NCBI GenBank assembly: GCA_949358305.1 | Contig: OX442315.1 | Location: 35,118,427 to 35,182,426 of the forward strand | Reading direction: 5' to 3' | Origin: Strigamia acuminata | Taxonomy: Eukaryota; Arthropoda; Chilopoda; Geophilomorpha; Linotaeniidae | Length of the DNA stretch: 64,000 nucleotides | Shown: positions 44,640 to 55,477 of the stretch, piece after piece | Position numbering within the stretch: the stretch's first letter is position 1 | Layout of the letters: each line of letters opens with the position of its first letter | Translations under genes and position numbers: made by a program | Notes under the pieces: generated by a model | What the model was told of the DNA's origin: nothing | The model's database searches: none | The model's input: only the letters and a program-made list of their open reading frames with translations

Positions 44640-45349
44640 AACTTTCCCTCATATTAAACCGATTTTAAACTGATATTTCATAACCAGCCACCAAAACCTT
44701 CCAAAATAAACCGCCGATCCCTTTAACCTAAATCATAATATGAGAAATTCAGACCCAATCATTTCCAAGCATTACAAAGCTGCACATTCCTGTTGACAAA
44801 TTACATAATAATCCTCCTTCCCTTCTCCCCAAACCACAAAACTAAAAAATGCAGGTGAGACAATCAAAAAACCCCACCCAATCCTCACCTGACAGCTCAG
44901 AACATGTCATCTTAGCAGTTCTGGAGCCCGCAGCGCCACTTTAAGAAAATAAGAGACACCAGCATCACATTTAAAAGTTGGATGAAAAAAATGCAAGCAC
45001 GCGAGAGATTGCGGCGTCCCTGAGGGACACAAACCATTGACACACGTGAACTCACGGGAGCCACGAATCAAATCACAACCCAAAGGCATAGAGCTGCGAT
45101 GTAGCCAGGATTTCCACTTGGGTTTTAGGCCTAATCAAAGTGCAGTAGCGTCAGTGTGACAAGCAAAGTGTTTCGGCCCATTCAAGTGTCACACAAGCCC
45201 ATTGCGCCAAGAGGAATTCGCTTTTGAGTCTCTGGTTAATTACTACTCAAAATTCGGATTAGAAATCGAAATTTTGGATTTTAAATTTTAAATTTTTTTT
45301 TTAAATCAATTTTTTTGAAGCAATTTTGTAGAATTATGTCGGAACTTAC
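44640..45349. other. non-coding; GC-richer block at 44890-45230
   Basis: The block includes a - strand 60-codon ORF (44907-45089) with GSREFTCVNGLCPSG, faintly like an LDL-receptor class A repeat but lacking the acidic calcium-binding half. It also has two AAGTG-type NK sites. It may be an exon of the - strand gene suggested at 45350-45514 or a conserved non-coding block. Confidence 0.35.
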
Positions 45350-45514
45350 CGTGCGATTCCCCAGCTCGCAAAACACGTTTTCACTGGCTAAAAGGTGCAC
45401 GGTACCTTTGTAAAAACAAGACGAATAATGGATTTTTCGATGGAGTAAAACCGGTATATCGAAAAACGTCCAAACAAAGCAAAATAAAAGCAAATAATAA
45501 TTATTTTCCCCCAT
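45350..45514 (-). CDS. candidate first exon encoding a signal peptide, unknown protein
   Basis: An ATG at 45514 opens 55 codons ending exactly at a consensus donor (GTAAGTTCC), phase 0. The N-terminus has a hydrophobic core (NNYYLLLFCFVWTFF) suited to a signal peptide, followed by HYSSCFYKGTVHLLASENVF and CELGNRT with two cysteines and an N-glycosylation sequon (NRT). If real, it is the start of a secreted or membrane protein on the - strand, and the candidates at 29.5-29.9 kb could belong to it. No downstream exon is confirmed. Confidence 0.35.
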
Positions 45515-45920
45515 AATTGTTTCACACGCAACAGCTGAAAGTAAAATTACGTAATATCTCGTTTAAAAGTTTTTTTTCCAATCAAAAAAAAAATTTTGAA
45601 ATTCAAAATAGCACCTGATGCAGTGATAAGCGGATTTGGATCAACATAAAAAGAAAGAAAAACAAAGGATTATGCAACACACGATGCATTATTTCATTAA
45701 ATGTGAGAAATTACTTAACACTTTCAATTTTTTTCACTTTTTCAAAAATTATTAATGAATTTTAACCGATTTTAAAAAAATTTTAACAAAAAAAAATAAT
45801 TTCGCGATGTTATCATCACATAAATATGATTATTAACATATTTGGTTTAAAAAAGCATTATAAGACAAGTTATGTGTCTAGAAATTGCATTAATGGAGCC
45901 CCACGCTGTTTTAATTGACG
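45515..45920. other. AT-rich, no gene recognised
   Basis: A/T runs, nothing supported. Confidence 0.5.
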
Positions 45921-45928
45921 CTCTACGC

Positions 45929-46142
45929 CAGTGGTCGTCAAATAATTTCAAGTCGGGTCCGGATACTATTGAAAATTTTTATCGAGGTCCAGAAAAAAAC
46001 ACTTAAAAACCAAATAAACCTTCCCAATAAACACACACAACCCAAAAAATACCAGAAAAAAAACAGGAAAAACAAGAAAAAACACCGAAAAACCAAAGAA
46101 ATCGAGGGAAAAACGTCGCTAAAACTTCATTGCCGACCGCTG
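45929..46142. mobile_element. hAT-type MITE, 214 bp, perfect 8-bp target duplication
   Basis: Begins CAGTGGTCGTCAAA and ends TTGCCGACCGCTG, with short imperfect terminal inverted repeats of hAT type (CAGNGGTCGNCAA). It is flanked by CTCTACGC on both sides (45921-45928 and 46143-46150). The 8-bp duplication is the hallmark of hAT transposition (established knowledge). The + strand ORF across it has no transposase features. A truncated relative is at 34668-34925. Confidence 0.93.
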
Positions 46143-46150
46143 CTCTACGC

Positions 46151-48120
46151 ACTCATTCATACATTCTCTTTGGTTTGTAACACAAAGTCTTCCCAAGTCA
46201 TCCCAAAGCCCTCAAACTCCAACCAACCTGGATTCAACATCATTTTTTGCCTACAACAAATATTCAAGCTTTGGCACATTAAATTCAAACATAATTATTA
46301 TAATATCAACCAGAAGCGGATTTACAGGGTTCCAACTGGCCAAGGGGTCCCCCACTTCCAAAAAAATTAACCCACATTGTTAATTAGTTCAATCTTGTGT
46401 CACAATTATTTAAATAATCAAATATCAAAATATCATAATATCAAAATATCAAAAATCAAGAATTTGAAATATAAAATCAAATTTGATGATTCAAAAGCGA
46501 TAAAAGCGGCAAAAGTGGGATTTTCTTGTCGAAAATTGCAGGCGAACCTCAAGATAAACATCTTAGCGGTGAAGGCCAAAGTCGAAGGTGAAAAAAAGTA
46601 GTCCACGAAGAGTCAGTAGGAAGGGTGAGTCGGAGGGGACTATTGAGTGCGGTGTTCGCGTGGCACAAGCGGCCAATCCTCTTGGCCTCGAGCGATGCTT
46701 GTCGGCACGAGCCGATCAAGAATTCTGTGTACCTCTACTCAGACAGATAGACTGAGCTGCTGTCTAGTGTCTCTTACCTTCCAGCTGCATAAAACTCAAG
46801 GTAAAACAGATTGGTCATGCAGATTATTGTCAACAATATTTCTATTTTTTTGTATTTTATTTTTCAATTGAACATTTCTTTAAAATATAAACCAAAAAAT
46901 ACATTTGGTCCAGTTAAATGGGGTTAGGGGGGCATTTAACCCCCAAACGACTTCCCACAGACCAAGAGCTTTTAGGTTCTCGTGATTCTCGCGAGACAGA
47001 AGAGCCCCATGTTGCATGGGCCCCTTGAATACCAAATAAACATTGGACTGGTTGGCCAGGGACCAAAAGCCCGTATTACGGCACGTCCCCTGGTGGAACT
47101 TTCTTTAAAGTACTGAATTTAGGTACATATATTGGACAAGCCGTAAATAACATCATTCGCAGTCAAAACTCTTTATAACGAATCGCGATATAACGAATTA
47201 TCGATGTAACGAATCGATTTTTTAGACTGTATTTGTTATTCATACAATTAATATTTTGCGTCATATCTTCGCAAAATTTGCCGTTTTCTCTTAAAAGTAT
47301 TAAAACTATTTTTTTTTTCTAATTAGGGCCCCAAAGAGGCTCTAAAAGAAAGGCCCCCAGTTGCGTGTAGGTGACACGGGTCCACGAGCCTATTGAAAAT
47401 GTTAAAGATACAAAAATATTTTTATTTATAAAAATAAAAAATAAAAATCTTGAAATAGGCCAAGTTAAACAGTTTAATCAGTGCTATTTGGACAGATGAT
47501 GAGAAATGGAGCACCTGAGATGTTTTCACATATATCCTCATCATTAATTTGATTATCTGATATAAAAAAAATCCTGTACAATACATTTTGATCGATTTGT
47601 CCCCTTTTTATATTTTTAAATTGACAATTAATCAGCCTAATAAAAAAATAAAAAAAATAAAAACATACAAGACATAATCAAAACTAACCTTCAGAGTGTT
47701 ATGAAATGATGATTGATGGAATTCTATTCCCGCCCACTACTTAAAATGGAACGACGGAGGCCATCGACCAATCCTAAGTAAAGCCCTTGTTAACGCCCCC
47801 GCTTCTCAACAAGTGGCAATGCCATCTGTAACCTTTAATTACCGCCAATTTCACCCATATTTGTCAATTTTTATATTTAAAAAAAGACTACATTTAAAAT
47901 AAAAAAAATAAAAAAAATTAAAAATCTCAATTTTTTGATTGCCGGTAAAACGTAAATTCCCACGCCGCCAACAACCGACTTTCCGCGGCATCAACACGAT
48001 CCAAACTCCGTCAAATTTAACCAATTCCCAAAAAACCAAACATCTCTTTATTAAACCTATTTTAAATAAAATAAAAAAACATCCCTTCAAAATATGCACC
48101 TTGTAACCATATTTTATTCC
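46151..48120. other. non-coding; probable decayed transposon remnants at 46310-47420
   Basis: Segments such as TTCCAACTGGCCAAGGGGTC, GGGGCATTTAACCCCC, GGTTGGCCAGGGACCAAAAG and GCCCCAAAGAGGCTCT look like old mobile-element DNA, but no termini could be paired. The rest is AT-rich. A + strand ORF at 46647-46871 has no domain. The gene at 48478 starts after this region. Confidence 0.4.
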
Positions 48121-48121
48121 T

Positions 48122-48477
48122 CAGGTGTATTTTTAGAGAGAAAAAAGGGAGAAAGGGAGCAGGGAGGGAGATTTCACGGTGCCCTTTCACACCTGCCACT
48201 GCATCACAGGTGGATTGAAGGAACCCTGCGAGCAGAGTAAGGAAATTCAAGTCCAGTCAAGTGAGGAAGAGAGGGGAGAGCGAGAAGGCGTAGATGTATT
48301 GGTGGCGCGCACGCGCCGTCTCGGTATCCTAGCAACGGACAGGTAGCAGCTGGCGCAGCAGCAACGCCGACTCGTGATTGGCACCGCGTAGGGCACGTGC
48401 TCCGAGAGCGCACCAGCTCCCGTCACCTGTTAACCTCATGCAATCAGACGCTTAAAGTATCTCGTCACCGATAAAAC
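48122..48477 (+). promoter_or_regulatory. E-box-rich presumed promoter/5' UTR of Gfi1
   Basis: Six CANNTG E-boxes of bHLH type lie in this 356-bp GC-richer block: CAGGTG (48122), CACCTG (48190), CAGGTG (48207), CAGCTG (48347), CACGTG (48394) and CACCTG (48424). An inverted CCAAT box (ATTGG, 48377) is also present, with no TATA box. Gfi1/senseless genes are direct targets of proneural bHLH factors such as Atonal/Atoh1 (established knowledge), which fits the arrangement. Where transcription starts is not visible. Confidence 0.5.
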
Positions 48478-48577
48478 ATGCCGCGTTCGTTCCTTGTCAA
48501 GAGCAAACGTGGGCCGCAAAACAAGTGGAACCCGACGCTAAGTGCCCCGCAACAGGTCCCGCTGCCCGATAGAGACG
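48478..48577 (+). CDS. Gfi1: Gfi1 exon 1: SNAG repressor domain
   Basis: The ATG opens MPRSFLVKSKRG, the SNAG domain that defines Gfi1/Gfi1b (also Snail and others). It binds the LSD1/CoREST histone demethylase complex through its free N-terminus and anchors repression and nuclear targeting (established knowledge). The next residues (PQNKWNPTLSAPQQVPLPDR) are unstructured. The exon is 100 nt and ends in G before a consensus donor GTAAGA (phase 1). The start is certain because SNAG must be N-terminal and MPRSF is exact. Intron 1 is 5113 bp (48578-53690). It was recognised by motif, being too short to stand out as an ORF. Confidence 0.93.
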
Positions 48578-49370
48578 GTAAGACATTTATTTTAAATAAA
48601 AAAAATTTTATAAAATTTTTTTTTTAAATTTTTTATTTAATTTTTTGCTTTAAATTTTTGAATTAATTTCTCGTCGTTCTAACGAGGTTTCGAACGATTG
48701 TCCTTGACTGAAATGTGTTTTCGAACAGATTTTTAAATCGGTTGAAATTTATTCGCTATAACGGGCTTTTTTTTAGTGTCGGTCTGCGTCTCTGCAACGT
48801 TTTCGTCCACCCCCTAAGTGCAGTGTCCTCTAGGGTTAACATTTAAAAGAAAAACTCAAGAAATCACATTTTCTTGTTAAATTACGAGGAGATTAGAAAA
48901 ATTAATCACTTTCTTGGCCGGTGCGCGCATCAATACCTGCACAGGTGGTCAACGAGCATTGAGATGACCAGGCAGACGTTCGTCAAGGGACAGTGAACAT
49001 GCACACGCCAGCGTTTTTCCACCGAGCCCTTTTTTTTCCCTATTCTTTTTTAATAATCCCGCTATACTTAAAATGCACGCTTGCTTTCCTGACACCTGCT
49101 GTGCAGATCGTTCTGTCATTAGAACAAACGAAAAGTACAAATTATTCGCTCCGCACAAAACATTATATAAGCGTTGTAAAAAAACAAAAATAGTAAAAGT
49201 AAAAGTAAACAGGAAATTAAATTAAATATTTCTACTGCTGTGTGGTAAATCAGTTGAAAATTCACGCAAAATCTCGAGCCAAATCTCGCTAAATCTCATA
49301 ACCAACGTCAATCCTTGTTTTACTCTTGTCGTTTTGTTTTTACAAGGCCTTGGTGGAGCCCCAAAAAATA

Positions 49371-49631
49371 AATACCGCATTATACCGATTAAGAGTCGCC
49401 CTCGAATAGTAGCCGCATCTGAGACACCAAGAATAGCGTATTTTTGCAAAAGTACGGTATTGTTTCCGTATTTAACCTCACGAATGATGAATGTACGCTT
49501 CGTTCGTGACGTTCAGACTTCGTTAGTTACATTAAACAAATGTAAGAAACGAAAAACCGAAATTGTAATTGCTGACAAAAATGGCAGTTTTGAATAAGAG
49601 CCGCGGCTCTTTATCGATAAAATACGGTATT
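49371..49631. mobile_element. MITE family A, complete reference copy
   Basis: 261 bp with termini AATACCGCATTATACCGATT then AAGAGTCGCC at the left and GGCTCTTTATCGATAAAATA then CGGTATT at the right. The interior has a near-palindromic ACGAATGATGAATGTACGCT then TCGTTCGTGACGTTC, and AAACCGAAATTGTAATTGCT. The family also has copies at 3968, 9149, 35283, 44361 and 54759. No ORF of its own. Confidence 0.9.
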
Positions 49632-51139
49632 TCCTGGTTTCCTGATTTCATCTCCAACATTGGCTAAGATCAAAGTGTAGTATCTATTCTTAAATTCTTA
49701 AATCAAACTTACAGTTTTCGCAGTCCTTTGTCGACGATGGGTCCTAAGCCGCTATTGTCACACGGTTACACCATAAGCTACTCTTTTGTAAACCGGCTTG
49801 TCAGCCATCATTTTCAGACATAATCTATCTTCATATTTTTCAAAAACAATAAACGTGTCATTTTATTTTGATACTCAATGTTAGCTTAACTGATGCAGTG
49901 GAAAATACAACCCACTCATGTTTATTGCATTTTGCAATTCAATTGTTGTCAGTGGTTATTGTACTGTTTATAGTTTTTACTTTTTAAAGGTTTAGATTGC
50001 AGTAAATAAAATCAAACACATGTTTAAACCAAGTTGTGAAAGACAGTATTGACACATCAGGTGTTTTCAACATCAAAACTATTCCCATTTTCCAACTGAC
50101 GTTAACTTTACCGTGCTTTATTTTTATTTTTGGTAAACTGATCAACTGAAATGGAGCCACTAACCCTTTTACTATCTCTCTTAACAACTTTTCGGAAAAT
50201 ATGCATTTATAGCCAATTTCGGCTTTTTATTGAATAAAAATAATTCCTATGCATTTATGCATTTATCCGGGCCTTGTGACAAAATTGCATCGACGAGATT
50301 TATGAATAAATGGATTTTTCATGTGACTTATGGAGATTTTAAAAAGAGATTTTTTTAAATACAAAAAAAAAATATATTATTTTAAAATAATAAATTTTAC
50401 ATTTAAAATTCCATTTTTTTATAAAAAATAACAATTTGCCTATAAAATTAATATAAAAAAATCACTGAACTTGAATGAACCGATTTACCAGACAACATCA
50501 GGCACAGTAAATGCGGATTCAGCATCTACATATAGTCAACAACATGTGGCAGCATAACAGATCTCTTCCAATTTCCTTCATTGTTATACAAAAATAATTT
50601 TGGTTTTAAATGTATTGAAATAAGTCAATAGGTTATTTTATATTCATACCATTCGCGTGCACGTGTTGCCAAAATTTTAAAATTTAAAAATTTCGGGTTT
50701 TTAAACAAATTTATACAAGAAAAATTGAAAAAATTTTGGTTTTGATGAAATTCTTTGTTTCGAAGAATCAGACTGAGTAAATGGGTTTCTGTTGGCGGTG
50801 GAAATATCGGTTTTAATTATGTATGAGTGTGTATTGAATAAGGTTGAAAACAGCAACAAATCCAAGCTTTTGCATTTAAAAAAAAAAAAAAACCGATGAA
50901 AGAGTAAAAAGTTGAATTAATTATGAGAATGGTTTGATAGCTGTATGGAATTAAATAGGCATAACCAAACTTAAATTTTTCAATATGGTGTGTCATTGAA
51001 ACTTTAAACAACATATGAAAAATGGAAACTGATGATTTTAGTCAAAAAAATTTGAATTTTATTTTTATTTACCACTACCGGTGTTTATTTATTTTCTAAT
51101 TATTCTTTTTTTTGGAAATTATTATCTAAATAATTTCAA

Positions 51140-51290
51140 ATAGTCCATTTTAGATAATTTTGGATGGATAATAGTCAAGTTTAGACATTTTTGGACAGAT
51201 AATAGTCAATTTTGGACAATTTGGACAGATAATTGTCAATTTTAGACAATTTTGGACGGATGGTAGTTTTTAGACAAAACTATAAAAAGT
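51140..51290. repeat. degenerate ~25-30-bp repeat (GATAATAGTCAATTTTGGAC)
   Basis: Four to five variant units in Gfi1 intron 1, with gradual drift at both ends. Confidence 0.8.
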
Positions 51291-52674
51291 AGTCAGTTTT
51301 TTACATAAATTAAAGTTTAAAAATATGATACTACTTGTTAGTCAAATTACTGAATTTATATTCACAATTCAATATCAATTAGTTAATTTTCCTCCTCAAA
51401 AAGCCTCAAAATCATAAAAATTCAACAAATATCCAAATTGGCGCATTAATTCCAAAATAAAATAAACCGATTTGTAAACACCATCAAAAAATAAATAAAA
51501 ATAAAAATTTTCAACATCATTTTTTCTCTCCAAACTTCCAGTCAGTCCATTCTTTAATCAATAACAACTATTCCTTAAAAAAAAATTTTTTATTCCAAAA
51601 AAAAAAAAAAAAAATAAAAAAATAAAAAAAAAAAAAAAAAATCCAAAACCTAATTTCTATTCAAACCTCCATATAGATTTCACTAATCTCTTATTCATAA
51701 CATGTGTGCACTTAATCAGTGACAAATAGAGCACGCATGCTGAAATTCTCATTGTCCGACAAAAACCACATCAGAACACCTCAAACCCCGACCACCAACA
51801 AAAAAAAAATAAAAATAAAAATAAAAAACCCTTTCATACATTCACACAAAGTTTATAAAACTGTAATTAACCACCCCCTAGTCGCAGAACAAACCCCGAA
51901 TCAAATTAAACCAAAACCGAGGAAACACAGCAGCTGTTTCTCATCTCTCATTCATAAAAAACGCACTTGCCGCAAAGCCCACACTTCGCCCCTTGACAAC
52001 GTCATTGCTACTGGAACAGGTGTGCCAAAGTCCCTTGGTTGTTATTAATTCATGAATTTGGTCAACTCCACCCCACCCCTGTCGTGTGTCATTAAGGGAC
52101 ACCCCTTGTGCCAAGCCAGGGGTTTGTATTGCTCTTGAAATAGAACCCGGTGTTTGAATATGAAATCAATTGTCTCGTGATCAGAGGACGCCATGTCAGC
52201 AGCAGTTAGGAAGGAAATTGGTGATTGGTGCTGATGGATTCACTAATAAAAGAATTATTAATTAGATCGATACAAGATTAGGTGGTGTAGCAAACAAAGA
52301 GTCGTGTGTTTCGCATTAAAACTAATTGGAGGTTATGGAATGGGTATTACAGAAGGGCTCCATTTAAATTTACACCACGCGATTAAACGTTCAGCTCAAA
52401 TAATGGCTGATAAAATGAAACGGCCCGGACCTTAAAGGGAGCGGGTCAAATTTAAAAGCTTGCTTTTACTTGAAAAAGAGGCTAAAAACTCGCCCGCTTG
52501 AGCAAACACAAGCTTGCGTTTTTATTCAAAGCTTTGTTTTGAAGCGAGCTTGTACTCACCCGCTCCGATCAAACCGAGTTTCAAGCTTGCTGGTGTTTCA
52601 TGTGACTTTGACATCCAATCAGAATCGTGAAGAAATTCTTGGAGGAAATTTTGGCGGGAATTTCTGGCTAGGGT

Positions 52675-52840
52675 TTGCAGTACCAGACGGTTTTCATGGT
52701 ACTGGTATTCAATACTGACATTTTTTTCCGGTACTGTATTCGGTTCCGGTACCGAATGAAAAATGAGCATCGGTACTGGGGCCGGTACTACTACTGAGAG
52801 CGGTACTGGCACCGGTATTGGTACCGGTTCTGGATAGTCA
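52675..52840. repeat. cryptic repeat of GGTACCGG / GGTACTGG words
   Basis: About a dozen GGTAC or CCGGTAC words at irregular spacing in about 165 bp, several fully palindromic (CCGGTACC-type), in an intron with ordinary composition on either side. Confidence 0.7.
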
Positions 52841-53690
52841 ATCTATTTCTCAACAAAATTATTTATATATATTTCATATAAAATGTAATTATTGTTTAAT
52901 TTCCTCAATTATTAAGACAGATTTTGGTTCCGTATACCTTCGATTCGAATCTCTGACACGCAGATTCTGATTGTCATACCCCCTGGAAAACAGTCTAAAT
53001 CAGCCGCCATTTTTGAAGTTAGATCATCACAAACGGTTCAAATATGTTGTTTAAAAATGCTGATTAGTCTAAATTATTTTGTGAATCGTCCTAGTGTCTG
53101 AATTTGGCAAAACAAATCACAGAATTAAAAGCCAAACAAATTATAACTTTAACATCATTTTGGTCACCACAGGTGAGCACGTAATGAAACAAAAATTACA
53201 CACCGACAAACTATTACTTTTACCACGTGGCCTCAGTTCCACAGTCCAAATTACACACCTCATAATCACAGATGGCGTTTTTTGTCATTTTCTATTTAAA
53301 AAAAAAATAAAAAAAATATAAAACAGCTAAAATAAATAGAAAACCACATTTCATTACACTTATGTTTCTAACTACTACCTGCAAAGATCAAATTACATCA
53401 ACATCACCTGCCCAATATGAAAAACAGCAACCCTGCAGGGAAAAACAAGTCAAACGTGTGCAATTTTCTTTAAACTCAAGAAAAAAAAACTCACTTCCCT
53501 CTCATCATCACACCCCCAAGCGTTGCTATTGGCAATTAAATGTCAGGAGCAAGCAGCCAGCGAATAATTTAGCAATTATATCTAGGTTAGAAAAACACAA
53601 TCGTAACTTATTAGATGAAATAAATATTAAATGTTCATTTTTTTTCTATATCTTTTTAAAAAAAAAAATTATTTCTTCATTTCACCACAG

Positions 53691-53861
53691 GCGAAGACGT
53701 TCCGTTCTACGGTCCGAGCAGTCCAATTCTGCCCCTGAATGTGACATGGCCCACAAGACTTTTATTCCACTGTTCGTCCACCATGGTCAAGCACGTACCC
53801 AAAGAATTGCTATGGAAGCCGCCATTTTACTCCGGTGTCAGACATCACGCATCAATGACAG
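53691..53861 (+). CDS. Gfi1: Gfi1 exon 2: linker region
   Basis: 171 nt with acceptor TTCACCACAG and donor GTAATTTT, phase 1 to 1, so it joins exon 1 and exon 3 in frame. It encodes GEDVPFYGPSSPILPLNVTW, then PTRLLFHCSSTMVKHVPKEL and LWKPPFYSGVRHHASMTG. The family is poorly conserved between SNAG and the zinc fingers, so identity rests on splice phase and position. WKPPF may correspond to the short WRPP segment of vertebrate Gfi1 (inference). Its coding strand is GC-richer than the flanking introns. Confidence 0.7.
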
Positions 53862-53936
53862 GTAATTTTAGACGAGCACTTCTCGAAAGACGAATTTACT
53901 TCTCCATAAATCACTCAAGGAAGTGAATTCTCGATT

Positions 53937-54030
53937 GAACCGTGAACCAAGGATAACACGGACACATATCCGTGCGTTATTCCCTATTCATTCGTTGTTC
54001 TGTGCGCTGATTGGATGACAGCAATCAATC
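53937..54030. mobile_element. MITE family C, fragment
   Basis: CCAAGGATAACACGGACACA with the internal TTGTTCTGTGCGCTGATTGG also present (inverted) in 28587-28872 as CCAATCAGCACACAGAACAA. An internally deleted and rearranged copy. Confidence 0.6.
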
Positions 54031-54758
54031 GCAAAGATTTGGCTTGGAAAATTTGAAAAAAAATCAAAATTTCCTTCTCATTGTTAATATCGACTCATTA
54101 TTATCTCTATCTTTATACTCTGTATTATTTAGGGTTATTTTACATGTAGATTTCAAATAAAAAATTAATTTTGCCATCAGTCTGGTCCTTCTATAAAATA
54201 TCAGGTGGTCAAAAAAATTTGACCTGGAGTGTATTGTGAATGCGTACGCGCATGTGCAAAAAGGCAACAAAAGTCAATCAAAGAAGTGGATTCAATTTCA
54301 CTTAAATCTTAATCCTCTTATTTAAACCTTTTCAAGTTGACTTCTCAGATGTAAAATACATCACATCCTGTTAGAAGAAGCCATTTCAGACGAATAATGC
54401 CATGTTGAAAGATTGAATGCACCTTTTATTGATGTTTAATTGTTTGACCTAATAAAATGTGTATCATTGTTTGGAAAAATCCAGTTGTTGCAATTATGCT
54501 AATAACTGAAATCACGTGACCTGATGAAATGCGTGTGATTGTGTGATTGGTTTTCAATTGTTTCAATTATGGCAATCATTACAGCCACGTGGCCCGATTT
54601 AATGGAAATTTAATAACCCGCAGTTGCAGTCAAGCCCCTCCCCCCAAGTCCAGGGGTCTCCAAGTTTGAAAAAAAAATTGGAAATTGATAATCATCATAA
54701 CACTAATTAACAAACGATTAAAATTCTGTTCTTTGCGCATTTTATTCACACAGGTCCC

Positions 54759-55477
54759 ACCGTATTTTACCGATTAAGAGTCGCCCTCGAATTGTAGCCG
54801 CCCTCAAACAGTAGCCGCGGCAGAGACACCAAGAATACCGTATTTTTGCAAAAGTACGATATTGTTTCCGTATTTAACCTCACGAACGATGAACATACGC
54901 TTCGTTCAGACTCCGCTTGTTACATTAAGGGGTTTCATTAAATGAGCGATTAGTTGATTACTTTGATTAGTCGATTACTTGATGTGTCATGTGACTGGGT
55001 TCAACCAATCCTGAGAATAATCATTTCATCAAATAAGCAACTAAGCAACTAATCAAGTATTCATCCCAAACCATGATTTTCTGCTGACTTGGGCCGATTA
55101 TAAGTGCTCTCTCGACTGAAACCAACATGGCGGCGCCAGACCCGCTTCAACTACACAAGGTCATAATTTAACAAAGTCTGCTCAGTTTAGGTTAGACTGA
55201 ACACATGAAACAAGTTAGGTAGTTGCAATTATTATTTGTAGAAACTTTTTTTAAACAATTGCTACGTATTTAGGTTACAATTTAAACAATTCCACCCATC
55301 GTAACAATAATCACATAATCAGATTTTTGTTGGGCCCACAATAATCAACTAATCACAATAATCGCTCATTTAATGAAACCGCTTATTAATCAAATGTAAG
55401 AAATGAAATTGTAATTGCTGACAAAAATGGCAGTTTTGAATAAGAGCCGCGGCTCTTAATCGATAAAACACGATATT
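54759..55477. mobile_element. MITE family A copy interrupted by another element
   Basis: The left part (54759-54928) ends in GCTTGTTACATTAA and the right part (55386-55477) resumes with TTAATCAAATGTAAGAAATG. Removing 54929-55385 restores alignment with 49371-49631 (TTACATTAAACAAATGTAAG). It lacks about 20 bp of the reference near TTCGTGACGTTCAG and has an extra CCGCCCTCAAACAGTAG duplication near its left end. Confidence 0.88.
54929..55385. mobile_element. MITE nested in family A, TTAA (or TTA) target
   Basis: 457 bp with inverted ends: GGGGTTTCATTAAATGAGCG then ATTA at the left, and AATAATCGCTCATTTAATGA then AACCGC at the right. TTAA flanks both sides and is single in the uninterrupted reference copy, so it is a target duplication. 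TTAA suggests a piggyBac-type and TTA a PIF/Harbinger-type mobiliser; the terminal bases do not decide. No transposase ORF. Confidence 0.85.

Larger units (their letters stand above)
48578..53690 (+). other. Gfi1 intron 1
   Basis: Holds a complete MITE A (49371-49631) and the low-complexity blocks listed separately (AGTCAATTTTGGACAATT-type repeats at 51140-51290; GGTACCGG words at 52675-52840). A GC-richer patch at 48900-49080 and one at 51890-52140 could be enhancers. No further exon recognised. Confidence 0.7.

Noticed and set aside
52921-52985. TTCGATTCGAATCTCTGACACG as a possible tRNA T-arm
   Set aside because: No acceptor, D or anticodon arm can be folded around it.
53362-53865. 167-codon + strand ORF overlapping Gfi1 exon 2
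   Set aside because: A different frame from the one that joins exons 1 and 3; the first half is Lys/Asn-rich intronic sequence.
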